Under the pieces are notes generated by a model that had not been told where the DNA came from, ran no database searches, and saw only the letters and a program-made list of their open reading frames with translations. Position numbers and translations under genes: made by a program. A stretch of DNA of 64,000 bases from Cryptomeria japonica (Eukaryota; Streptophyta; Pinopsida; Cupressales; Cupressaceae), in contig NC_081414.1 of NCBI RefSeq assembly GCF_030272615.1, positions 53,686,636 through 53,750,635 of the forward strand, written 5' to 3'. Each line of letters starts with the position of its first letter. Position 1 is the first letter of the stretch. Shown piece after piece: positions 33,640 to 44,198 of this stretch.

Positions 33640-34890
33640 AGACACATATGAATAGGTAATAGATAGTGGATGCTCTCATCATATGATAGGTGACAAAGGG
33701 AATTTTCTAACCTTGCAATAATTTGATGTTGGTCAAGTCAGATTTGGTAATAACAAGGCATTCATGATCAAAGGAAGATGAACCATTTCACTGGATAGTA
33801 AGCATAACACTGATAATGTCTATTATGTTGAAGGTCTGAAGCATAATCTTTTGAGTGTAGGATAGTTGGTAGACAGAGGATTTCAATTACAATTCAAATA
33901 TGGAAAGTGCAAAATCATTAGCAAATAAGGATTGGAGATTGCAACCGATACACAGACAAAATGTAACATCTTTCATTTGAACTCTGATGAAAAGACATGT
34001 TTGATTGCACATATTGATGAAAGTTGGCTATGGCATAAGAGGTTGTGTCCTATAAATTTTGATTGCATTGTAAAGATCAGTTCAACTAAGGTAGTTAGAG
34101 ATTTACTAAAGATTGTGAACCCTCATAATCCGGTATGTAAAGAATGTCAAATGGGTAAGAAAATCAAAACTTGTTTTAAGAGCATACCTCATAAATTGAT
34201 TGATGTTCTTTATTTGATTCATATTGACCTATGTGATCCTGCTAATGCAAGAAGATTTCAAGGAGATATATATTTCATGTTAATCATTGATGACTATTCT
34301 AGAATGATGTGGGTTGCTTTTCTAAGGGAGAAATTTGAAGCTTTTGAGAAATTAAATATCTTTAAAGATGTGGTTGAGATAGAGATAGGAATAAAAATTA
34401 AGTGTTTGAGATTAGATCAAGGTGGTGAATTCACATCCGGCAAATTCAATAGTTATTGTGAGAAAAATAGCATTAGGAAACAGTTATTTGCACCCTAGAC
34501 ACCTCAACAGAATGATATTGTGGAAATAAAGAACATAACCATTTTGAATGTATCCAGAAGCATGAAGATGGAATTTAATTTTCCTCATATCTACTGGAGA
34601 GAAGTATTAAGTACAACGGTTTATACATTCAATAGATTTCATATCAAGGGAGATACCGATAAGATACCTTATGAATCATGGTCTGGTCATTCTCCCACTC
34701 TTAAATATTTTAGAATGTTTGGAATTAAGTGTTATATCAAAAGAGATGATTCCATGGGAAAGTTTGAACCTAGATGTGGTGAAGGAATATTTATTGGTTA
34801 TTCAACAAAAATAAAATTATATAGATGCTATAATAAAAGATTGCAGAGAATTGTGGGGAGCGCTAATGTGAAAGTTGATGAGAAGTAAAA
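33640..34890 (+). pseudogene. copia protease and integrase
   Basis: Protease active-site motif IDSGCSHHM at about 33659-33685. After VEGLKHNLLSVG comes the pre-integrase zinc region: WHKRLCPIN (the second position usually His is Pro) and CKECQMGK. Integrase core: first Asp in HIDLCDPA, second in RLDQGGEFTSGKF, Glu in TPQQNDIVEIKN (normally VERKN). 33932-34498 and 34520-34888 are open apart from one TAG. Reads on into YESWSGHSPTLKYFRMFG, as usual in copia integrase. It would cut LTR ends and join them to target DNA. Confidence 0.9.
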
Positions 34891-36675
34891 AGACCAAGCT
34901 AAATCTTATGACAATGAATCGGCAGTGGAAATGATCATAACTGAACCGGTAGTGCCTATACCTAAATAGAATACTGAACTAGTTATCTTGACATCATTAG
35001 AAAACTCAATTGTAACTGAGGAGAAACACAGAGAACCTAAAAATTAGAAAACACCAAGATATGTAAGGCTAAATCATTCTTAAAATCAGATCATTGGAGA
35101 GAAAAACATGGGAGTTATCACAAGAAGAAGATTTGCAAATCAAGAGGTATGTTTCATTTCTCAGATTGAGTTGACAACAATAATTGAAGCTTGTAAAGAT
35201 GAATGTTGGATGAAATATATGGAAGATAAATTAGATCATATAGAAAAGAACAATACTTAGACTTTGGTTCCCTGAGCTAACAATAAGAATGTTATTGGAT
35301 CTAAATGGGTTTTTAGAAACAAACTGAATGAGGATGTAAAAGTTGTAAGAGACAAGGCTAGATTGTTCTGCAAAGGATATTCTTAGAATGAAGGAATTGA
35401 TTATCGTGAAATGTTTGCACTGGTAGTAGAATTGAAGTTGTTAGACTATTTCTTGCTTATGCAGCCTATAAGAACTTCAATGTCTATCAAAAGGATGTTA
35501 AGTGTGCATTTTTGAATGGAGAACTTGAATAAGAAGTACTTATTGAGAAACCAAATGTATGTTTACTGACTAACAGATGACAAAAATATGGTTTGCAGAT
35601 TAAGGAAAGCCCTATATGGACTAAAACAGACTCCTAGAGCTTAGTATGCAAGGTTGGATAAGTATCTTTTGAAGCTTGATTTTATAAAGGTAATGCTGAC
35701 AGTAACCTATATTATAAGATCACTAATGATGATATCATTTTTGGAGGTGAAGAAAAATTGTGCATAAAATTTTCTGATAATATGCAGAGGGAATTTGAAA
35801 TGTCTATGACTAGAGAAATAATTTTTTTTCTAGGCTTGTAGATTACTTAGACTAACAAAGACATCTTTATCTTTCAAACTAAGTATCTAAGGGAATTGCT
35901 GAATAAATTTGGTATGGAAAATTCTAAACCGGTTAGTACTCCTATGGTTATAAGTGAAAATTTATCAATTAAGCATGTATCCCCTTTAGTAAATTCTACA
36001 AGATATAAATCCATGATTGGTGGTTTGCTATATTTAACTAAGACTAGACCAGATATAATGAATGCAGTTAGTATTGTATCAAGATTTGAAAGTAATCGAA
36101 GAGAAAATCATGAAAGTGCAATAAAAAGGATATTCTGATATTTGCAAGGTACAACTGAATATGGTTGATGGTACCCTAAATATGATGGCTTTACTTTATG
36201 TGCATATACAAATGTAGATTGGGAAGTTGATGTTGATGAAAGGAAGAGCACATCTAGTGGAGCATTCTTCCTTGGGAAGAAGTTGGCTCCATGGATCAGC
36301 AAGAAGCAGTCATGCATTTCTTTATCCACTGCTGAAGCTAAATATGTTGCATCCGCAACCAATTGTACTCAAGTGCTATGGATGAAGTAGATATTGAAGG
36401 ATATACAAGTGAGTTGTAATTATCCAGTTGTTATCCATTGTGATAACTCTGTAGCTATTGACATATCAAAGAATCTAGTATTTCACTCCAAGACTAAGCA
36501 TATATCAATCAAGTATAACTTTTTGAAGGAAAAGGTGGATGCAAAAGAAGTCAAACTGGTTTATGTGAACACAAAAGAGCAGATAGCATACATCTTCACT
36601 AAACCTTTGTCTTACGAATCATTTGAGTATTTGAGAGATAGATTTGGGGTTTATATCCCTCTAGTAGAGACTTAA
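34891..36675 (+). pseudogene. copia reverse transcriptase and RNase H
   Basis: Reverse transcriptase motifs: IGSKWVFRNKLNEDVKVVRDKARL, LRKALYGLKQTPRA, and ADSNLYYKITN joined directly to DDIIFGG. Part of the strand before the catalytic YVDD box, including its YV, is therefore deleted. Then KYLRELLNKFGMENSKPVST and YKSMIGGLLYLTKTRPDI. RNase H: AYTNVDWEVDVDERKSTSSG (Asp), LSTAEAKYVA (Glu), IHCDNSVAI (Asp), then HISIKYNFLKEKV. It ends FEYLRDRFGVYIPLVET-stop at 36675. Numerous stops, many at former Gln and Trp codons. Confidence 0.9.
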
Positions 36676-37052
36676 ATGATGCAGATGTGCATTAGTCTGG
36701 TATGCATTATTAGAGTTATCTTTTTCTATGTATTGATAAAATAATGCTACTACTCAGATGGAGTAATCAGCCTTGATATTTAGAGTTTTCATATTCTGTT
36801 TGATTTTTTGGCATTGTTGTCAAAGGGGTAGGAATATATGTGAAAAATTATTGCTATTTATTAATTGCACTCGTTAGGGGGAGTTTGGTGGTATTTGGTC
36901 TTTTTTATTTTGATTTGGTCTAAAGCTTCATTACTATATCATTTCATGGGAGATTGTGGGCTATCTTCCATTGGGGGAGACTTGTTTGGCATTTTCTTGG
37001 CACTTGGATATTTTTCACATCTAGTGTTGCCATCAATACCAAAGGGGAAGAT
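36676..37052 (+). other. copia 3' leader and polypurine tract
   Basis: Non-coding stretch ending in CCATCAATACCAAAGGGGAAGAT, the polypurine tract (37041-37052) before the 3' LTR. Includes a second purine run AGGGGGAG at about 36876. Confidence 0.75.
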
Positions 37053-38249
37053 TATTGGCCATATGATGAAATTGATTATGTGTTGCATTGATGTTTTGTC
37101 ATTGATGTCAACACTTGGTGTTATGGTTGTTTACTAGCTTCTAGTAGAAGAATTGGATTGGGAAGATAATTAGTTGATTGTCACGGGTATGATCTAGTTG
37201 ATGGAATAAGTTTGTATGGATGGTTAATATGCTTCTAAAGTTTGTTTTAGTCAGTTGGTATTGACTTGATGATCAGATGCTATCTTATGTTCTAGTAATC
37301 TTGGTTTATTGGTCTGGTAAGGGTTTCACCGACAGAGCTTTATTGAAGATCTTTGATGAAATGCATAAGTGGTGTTGGTGTAGCTTCAAGAAGGGATTCA
37401 AGATGCTGATGGTGATTATGTTCAAGCCTCAACTGATTGGTGTCATTTCTTTGGCATGTGTGGACCTAATTTAGGTCAGGTTCTATCTAGCTTATGGACC
37501 GATTTTCATGAAACATATTGGTGGATCCTATGATGCACTTCCGAGATGTTTTATTGATTGGATGATATTTGTTTGGCCTCGGGCCATCATGTATTATGAT
37601 TTTATTTTAGGATTATGTAATGGATCTATTGAATTATCATTTGTGTGGCTGACCCTAATTGGTTAGGTCCCAAGTTGGTATAAATATATGTAAGATCTCA
37701 TTGTAGATCATATAGAAACAACAAGGAGTGAATAATGTAAGAATCATTTGTGTAGAGGATTTGGTCGATCATAGGTGATCAAGTTGGGTTTATTTAAGAG
37801 GTTTTAGACCTTCGGTGTTGTGCTTAACCAGAATTTTAATCTGGCATGTTTGATGCTACCACCGACAATTCTTCTATCTGGATTGTAGTCCAAATATCTT
37901 GAGGTGGTTGACATTTCTGTAGTTAGTGAGACTCCATTATGATGAAAAATGCACTCTAGGTAGTGTCCCTTCCTGCATGTGCAGGCCCCTATTGTAATCA
38001 TATACTTGCTACATAAGTATCATCTGACTGTGGGTAGGGTTTCCCACCGTGGTTTTTCCTCATTGAGGATTTCCATATACAAATCATGGTGTTATGTGTT
38101 ATGGTTGCATCATATTGATTCTCTGGTTTTCTCTTATGCTTTAATGCTTAATCAGTTATTCCGGTATAATGTTTTAAGTGATTTAATTCACATAATCTAT
38201 TAACAACTGATTCACCCCCTCTCTCAGTTGTTCACCAGTTATCCTAACA
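37053..38249 (+). mobile_element. copia element 3' LTR
   Basis: 1,197 bp starting TATTGGCC (TG mutated to TA) and ending TATCCTAACA. Perfect inverted repeat CCTGCA-TG-TGCAGG at 37972-37985; TATA-type GGTATAAATATATGTAAG near 37677; terminal CACCCCCTCTCTCAG tract. Confidence 0.88.
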
Positions 38250-38775
38250 ACATGGACCCCATGCAAACCTATTGTGCTCTATCACTAGTTTCTCTAGAGT
38301 CCTCCCTTAGGCAACATCCATACCTCGTGTCGCTTAGTCTAGACAAAGGTAGCCATGAATCGCTCCTCCTACCATTCCTTGTAGTCTATGTCCAATAGAT
38401 AGCATAACCTCCCAGTTGACATGACTCGATCTCATCTCTAGCTCTGGGTCAAAAAAGACCTGTCTCAATGCATCCCTATCTTCCTCTCTGTCATATGACA
38501 CCAACTCACCACTGATCGCTATCCTTGAGATCTTGTAAAAATCCTCTAAAGTGACTGACATCTCACTAGTCGATAAATGAAATGAATGTCTCAAAGCACC
38601 ATCTCTCTTCTAGAGTAGTTAGTAATCGTCTTTTCAACTGAATCTTAGACAGATACATGACGTGTCTCAATCCCATAGCCTCGACAGCTACTCCATCCTC
38701 AAAGGTCAATTCTGGTTGTAACCTCTGTGTCATAGGGAATCTCTTATGTGATTGTATCTAGGGCAAGTATTCCTA
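38250..38775 (-). pseudogene. antisense plant-mobile-domain-like ORF, N-terminal piece
   Basis: Minus strand: MTQRLQPELTFEDGVAVEAM, LTTLEERWCFETF, then in another frame SFHLSTSEMSVTLEDFYKIS, ISGELVSYDREEDRDAL, HVNWEVMLS and MVGGAIHGYLCLD. The order 'L..L.ERW.-ET..FH-L..GEM-TLED' followed by a G-x-L/V segment is the hallmark of the aminotransferase-like plant mobile domain. One frameshift near 38595. The open part 38334-38594 is 86 codons. This is the N-terminal part of the ORF continued at 31046-31245 and 28730-29913. Known relatives are found in host genes and as extra ORFs in transposable elements. Confidence 0.75.
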
Positions 38776-39011
38776 CATTTAATCAAACCAATCGTGTCAA
38801 TCCTAGTGGTACTCATGTTCACCACATAGTGCTACTTCTATCCTAGTGCTTATTTCTATCACATGGCATTGCATCCTAGCGTATATGTTCATCACATTGC
38901 ACTTGGTCCTATTTAGAGGCCCTGCTTGAGCATATCCTCCCAGTAGCTTATCCAATTGGCAACGTATGTTTATCACATAATTTTTTATTATAGCCTTGTT
39001 TTCAATCTATC

Positions 39012-39016
39012 TTCCC
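39012..39016 (+). repeat. element C target site duplication, left (TTCCC)
   Basis: TTCCC immediately before the LTR; identical to 41206-41210. Confidence 0.9.
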
Positions 39017-39802
39017 TATTAGGATTCCCAAAGATGCTGAGAGGGGGGCTCAATAAGTATCTAACTAGTATATAAATTTACCTGACTTAAACCATGAAAA
39101 GCATATTAAAACTGTGTATCGGTAAACCATAAATAATGCAGTAACTAAGAATAATAACAAAATCATGAGAAGCACACCATAACACAGTATTTTAATGAGG
39201 AAACCCAGTCTGGGCAAAACCTCGGTGGGATTTATGACCCACAATATTCACTTACTAGCCAATAAGGGAATATTACTCTTACAATAGGGGCTTGCACATG
39301 CAAGAAGGCCAATTGCCTAGAGCTCACTGCTCAATTACAAAAGAAGTCACACTAACTTACAAAAATGGATTATACTAATCCAATATCTTGTACTGCTTCA
39401 TATCAGCATCTACTATGCCAGATTCAGTACCAGCTTAAGCTCTGCTACAACATAAACCCCTTAACCAATATTTCGCATATTAGGTCTGCTTATTTCACAT
39501 CCTATTTCACACACTTCCTATTACAAAATGGTCTCATACATATATGAGTCATATTACAACTCCCCATGTTGGCTTACAATGATTTTACAATTAATTACAA
39601 AATACATTTTAAACAAAATTGAAGTCGGCCAAGGTGTCGGTATCCTTCCTTTCACTGTCGGTGTTCTATATGCCAGTGTAGAGTCTGTCGGTGTTGGTGC
39701 TGGTATCTTTGTCTTGCCGGTGTCTTATGATTTCAAGTTTGTCATCAATGAAAAAACCTTCAATCACCTACAATTTCTCATTGGAGTGTGCATTTGCCAG
39801 CA
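39017..39802 (-). mobile_element. element C 3' LTR
   Basis: 786 bp; ends TATTAGGATTCCC...TTGCCAGCA (plus view). Inverted repeat CTTGCA-CA-TGCAAG at 39291-39304, both arms changed relative to B yet still perfectly paired. Confidence 0.88.
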
Positions 39803-40007
39803 ATCTGCCCCTTTGGCATTGATGGCAACACTCATGAGAAAAACCAAAAGTGTCCAAAGTGATATCCAAAAATAGTTTACCAAAATTGTCTTACCAAAAC
39901 TGTGTACCAAAAAAAAAATGTATGCTCCCCCTGAGTAGATGATGTCCTTTCTTCTGACTATTTTTCTCATCCCACTACTCCCCCTTTGACATCAATGACA
40001 AGGGTTG

Positions 40008-41070
40008 TTATTTGGTGTCAGTGGAGTCCTGCCTGGATTCTTGTAACCAGTGGGTTACAATCTGAAATATATCTGTCAAGATCAAATTTATACCAATACT
40101 GAATGTTTTGCTATCGTTTATTTCCTCTTGAGTTCTTTGCATAGTACCGGTGAGTATGTGCTTTTGCTCTTCCAATGTCTTTAGTCCGGGAACCAGAGCC
40201 TCAGATATTTCTTTTCTCAAAGAAATAAGGTATTCAAGTCTTGGACTAAGTCTGCATTTCAAGTCCTTTGCTTTATCCTTTATTCCCTATTTGTCATTTT
40301 CTAACTTCTTGATTTTCTCTTCTTGCTTTGCAATATTCTTCTCTAACTCCAAAAATGAATCTGATGCACCTATCAGATTGTCAGCAATATTGTTTATCTT
40401 ATCTTGTGCTTTTTTGATCTCCTTGTCAAGATCCTCTATCAAAATATTTGTTTTATAGGTGTCCCTATATAGTTTCTTGGAGTCAAGAATTATTTCTCCA
40501 AGTTCCAGTAATAGAGTATCCATTTTCTCCTTGTTCTTATTTACAATATCCTCAAAGAATTTCTCTTTTTCCTTTAACATCCTTTCCTTAAATGTATCCT
40601 CATTTATTTGATCAATAGTCAATAAGTTACCGGTGATGAACTTAGACAATGTGTCTAGTTGTCCTAAAGAATCCTTATTATCAACTGTGCACTTTGGTGC
40701 AATCAATTTAAGAATTGGAATTGTATCATCAATAGCCTTATAGGCTTGTGTATTGCATTCTATGATCTTCTTTATTGAATCTAACAAGACCTCTATTACA
40801 TTTGTAGGTCTGAATTTTGCCATAGATGTACTATATGTTTGTCCAATAGTCTTTATAATAGCCATGCTACCGGTTGTGGTAATTACTTTACTTGATTCGA
40901 CCATTGGTAGGTCAGTCTGTGTTTGCATTTCTGCAAACAAAGGTTTTTGCTTTTCAGTTTGGGCTGGTGGCACTGTGTCTGTTTGAACCTGTGCTTCAAC
41001 CTGTACCTATTTTGGTTTCTGTATCTGTGTCCCAGAGGGTTTCTCTGAGATTTTAACTTCCAGTTTCTCT
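40008..41070 (-). pseudogene. element C ORF2, C-terminal part
   Basis: Two open stretches in one frame (40973-40287 and 40262-40008) give EMQTQTDLPMV, RPTNVIEVLLDSIKKI, IDDTIPILKLIAP, DNKDSLGQLDTLSKFITG, a Lys/Glu coiled coil, RLSPRLEYLISLRKEISEAL and TDIFQIVT. All are found in the same order in ORF2 of A and B. A single stop separates them. It is preceded by a Gln/Thr-rich stretch with several QT pairs. This shows the C-terminal region is conserved between subfamilies as well as the N-terminal one. Confidence 0.82.
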
Positions 41071-41205
41071 GTATCTCAGTGTAGAGTCTGTCGGTGTCGA
41101 TGCTGGTATCTTTGTCTTGCCAGTGTCCTATGATTGCAAGGTTACCATCAATGATAAAACCTTCAATCACCTACAATTTCTCATTGGAGTGTGCATTTTC
41201 CAACA

Positions 41206-41210
41206 TTCCC
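41206..41210 (+). repeat. element C target site duplication, right (TTCCC)
   Basis: TTCCC immediately after the truncated LTR end CCAACA. Confidence 0.9.
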
Positions 41211-41976
41211 TAGGGAAACTATTTGAGTGAATCCTCTCAGCAACTTATCTAATCGACCTCATATGTTCATCACATAACTGTTGATTCTAGCCTACTTAGA
41301 CATAAACGTGTTTTCACAACGCAGACGTGGTTTTAATCAACCTATATGTGTTTTCTTGCCCTAGACGTGCCTATACATCACAGACACACCATTGTTCTAT
41401 ATAGATGTGCTTGTTTTTCACAAATGTACCCCTTTGACACAGACATTCCTTCTCAGCACAAACACACCATAATCTACACATAAAAGAGATTAAATGTATA
41501 TACGTGACCAAACCTAATGTAGACACACTTATCCTACCTAGATGCGCTCACAGTGCAAAAAATGTCTTTCAAATTTTTTCTTATCTACCCTAAAGTGCAT
41601 TAATGACAACAATAAATGTAAAAATGTACAAAAATCCTTCGAGGTACTTACTAGCTCACCCATGTTGGCTGGTCTCTGATACCGCAGGACTTGATCGAAA
41701 CTGTGAACTCTATCCATTGTCGTTGACTACTCTAACTGCTCTAAGCTCTCTCTCTGCTCTTTGATCTCTTAGATGTGTGGATGCAAATGAGGATGTTTTC
41801 CTTCTAACCCTATCATATAGGCTACTTAACCCTAGTCTCCCGTGTTAGATTTCTTCCTTGCGCTAGTTAGTCCTTTCTAGCCTTTCTTTCTTATCGAGTG
41901 ATTGTTCGCAATCCCTTTTAGTTTTTCCATCCAATCTCTTGAGAGGGCATATCATTCAAATCATGGGGAAGCTTTG
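41211..41976 (+). other. gypsy 3' non-coding region, no gene
   Basis: Gypsy sequence between elements C and E. It contains several short repeats of an AGACGTG / AGACACAC / TAGATGTGC type (41310-41540), a loose array of about 20-30 bp words. No supported reading frame. Confidence 0.55.
41972..41976 (+). repeat. element E target site duplication, left (CTTTG)
   Basis: CTTTG before TGTTAGTACTTGC; identical to 57684-57688. Confidence 0.92.
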
Positions 41977-43148
41977 TGTTAGTACTTGCTAAGTTGCCAT
42001 TAGTTTTATATCCAAAGTCATTCTATATACTCTAGTCGGTTATTACTACTAAAAAATTCAGTCGGTAAGCACAGAGCAATCGGTTATAGAAGAAAGTAGT
42101 CACAGAGCTAAGTATACACCGAGTTGTCTACTGAGTAATACTCTATGTCTACTGATCAGAAAAAATGATATACTGAGTGAACACACACCGAGTGAAATGT
42201 GTTACCAGATTCATTGAACCTAGACACATATGGTAAATGTGTTAAAGGATTGAGGAACAGGGAATCATTATCACTTAGGAAATTGCACATTAAAGATTTT
42301 GTATGATCTTGAGGTCATCTATCCAATGAAATATTTTGTATGTTTATTCATTTGATGAATCATGTTTGTAAGTTCAAAGCATCAACAGATCACCGACATA
42401 AGAGATCTATTTATACAACATTAATTGAGGATAAAAAATATAGAGAAGGTGTATGAAGCAAGACATGTGAAATAGATAAGGAAGCACAAAGTATTGTGAC
42501 TGTTAGAGACACAGAGCTCACTGAGAAGGATTTCAGAGAACAATCAAGTAACAAAGTAAACAGAAGGGTTTACCGAGTTAATCTATTGATTACTGAGGTA
42601 TGCTATAAGCAAGGTAATCTCATTTTGAGCACATAGAATCTGCTATAACATTCTAGATGTGAAGTTGCAGATATTTTGTAAAGATTTTATTGTAACATTT
42701 TGTGTTGTAAGAGAAACCTTTAATAGGGTAAAAGACTCTAACAAAGTCTATAAATTGTAAAGCCTTTAACCAGGTGCAGCATTTAGAATAAGTGTTGTAA
42801 AATCCTTTAGAAAGGTAGATCTAACGATCTTGATACTCCTAATAGGGTAAGCTATCAGAAATAGCTAAACATGTAGCTCTAACTAAGCAACCTTTATTAT
42901 TGTAGTAGTGAAGTTGTGGGTGCCATCCCCACCGCAATTTTTCTCTCTAACCAAGAGTTTCTGCGTAACCAAAATATATGTCATGGAGTGAATCATGTAT
43001 GATTGTTATTTATTTATTTTAGCATTATATTATGTTACAACAGTTTTTGGTTTATGCTTAATAGTAAAGTTATTCTTGAAGAAAGTATTTGAAGTACTGA
43101 TTCACCCCTCCCCTCTCAGTACATTAGCTTTCCATATTGGGCCTAACA
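41977..43148 (+). mobile_element. element E 5' LTR
   Basis: 1,172 bp, TGTTAGTACTTGC...TTGGGCCTAACA, with CACCCCTCCCCTCTCAG before the end. It carries an uncommon series of short words around ACCGAG/ACTGAG and CAGTCGGTAAG in the first 250 bp. Confidence 0.9.
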
Positions 43149-43166
43149 ATTGGTATTAGAGCTTGA
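43149..43166 (+). other. element E primer binding site
   Basis: ATTGGTATTAGAGCTTGA directly after the LTR end. Confidence 0.85.
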
Positions 43167-43210
43167 ATCTTGGAAAAGGGTTTAATTGCCTAAAGAGAAA
43201 GATCTTATTA

Positions 43211-44198
43211 ATGGAAGGCTACAGACAATCTCAGAGAACTGTGAATCTTCAAAATGAATTGGATCATGATAATCAAGTGATTGTTGACATGCAAAAACAA
43301 ATGCAAAAATCTTTGAAAGTTAGAAGAAGATTGTCCAATGATTTGCAGGACTCTCAAGAGTTAGTGGAACAAATTGAGACATCATCTAATAACAATATAT
43401 CTGAAGAGACTGAAGAAATGATTGAATAATTGAAAGAAAAGAACAATGCACTGACTGATCAGCTAAAAGCTATGAAAAGAGAACATGAACATTTCAACAC
43501 ATAGATGACTGAAAATCTTGATGCATTGAGGACAGCCAAGGATAAATTAAGAGATCTAGAAAGAGAAAGACAGCAGCTTGAAGCATTAGTATCTGAAAGG
43601 AATGATGAAATCATAAGGTTGACTGAAATTCAACAAAATTTGTCAAATCAATTGGGTTATGCACATCATGAAGCAAATCTGAAAGATGATGAGAATAAAG
43701 CATTGAAACTTGAAGTATCAAGGTTCACCGATGAACTTGAAATAGAGAAGAAATCCAAAGAAACACTGAAGAAGAGTTATGAAGCATCAAAGATGTTGAA
43801 TGAGCAACTTAATACAAAAAGACCCAACAAAGTTGTAGGACTCGGTTACAAAGGAAAAGACTCTATCGAGAAGGGAATCCACACTACTGAGAGAGCAGAA
43901 TCATCAAAGCAAGCTGGAAACAAGAAGAACATCAAAGGAAAGAAGCTTATTTGCAATTACTATGGAAAACAAGGACATACTGCCAACATGTGCCAAATCA
44001 GAAAAGGTAAGCAACCGAATGTCACAAGGTCTAATGGTTATTGTTACAATTGCAATAAATATTTTCATACATCTAACCAATATAGGACAAAGTCTGCTAG
44101 CAATTATCAGAAGGCAAAATTTAAAGGGTTTTGTAAAAACTGCAATAGATATGGACATAGTACCGAGAAGTGTTGGTTTAAGTAGAAGAACTATATGT
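43211..44198 (+). pseudogene. element E Gag-like protein, N-terminal part
   Basis: MEGYRQSQRTVNLQNELDHD opens a long coiled coil with two stops (43426 and 43502) in a single frame. Then LKKSYEASKMLNEQLNTKRP and VVGLGYKGKD, the copia pre-knuckle segment. Three zinc knuckles follow: CNYYGKQGHTANMC (second Cys to Tyr), CYNCNKYFHTSNQY (last Cys to Tyr) and CKNCNRYGHSTEKC (intact). Element D interrupts at 44199, and the protein resumes at 51883 with two more knuckles. An earlier ATG at 43163 is in frame, but homology to A and B begins at the later one. Expected to bind element RNA. Confidence 0.82.
44194..44198 (+). repeat. element D target site duplication, left (TATGT)
   Basis: TATGT before TGTTGGCATTTTTG; identical to 51878-51882. 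Confidence 0.92.

Larger units (their letters stand above)
31246..38249 (+). mobile_element. Ty1/copia element with full gag-pol layout, inactivated
   Basis: 7.0 kb: 5' LTR 31246-32444, primer site 32445, gag, protease, integrase, reverse transcriptase, RNase H (copia order), polypurine tract, 3' LTR 37053-38249. ACATG flanks both ends if the first TG of the LTR overlaps the left duplication (31243-31247 and 38250-38254: AACACACACATG and ACATGGACC). Many stops, a deletion over the reverse transcriptase YVDD box and a ruined zinc knuckle make it inactive. It sits in the antisense mobile-domain ORF. Its primer-site leader and LTR inverted repeat are shared with A and B. Confidence 0.88.
39017..41205 (-). 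mobile_element. element C: internally deleted member of the A/B family
   Basis: 2,189 bp with perfect TTCCC duplication. It has a full 3' LTR (39017-39802) and the ORF2 C-terminal part, then jumps at about 41075 into the last 130 bp of the 5' LTR (41075-41205). Gag, most of ORF2, primer site and most of the 5' LTR are lost in one deletion. Because the outer ends are intact, the deletion came after insertion or the element was mobilised with it; the missing primer site favours the former. LTR words match A and B but the family is more diverged. Confidence 0.88.

Noticed and set aside
41300-41540. AGACGTG/AGACACAC words as a telomere-like or regulatory array
   Set aside because: Spacing and sequence are too irregular to call an array with confidence.
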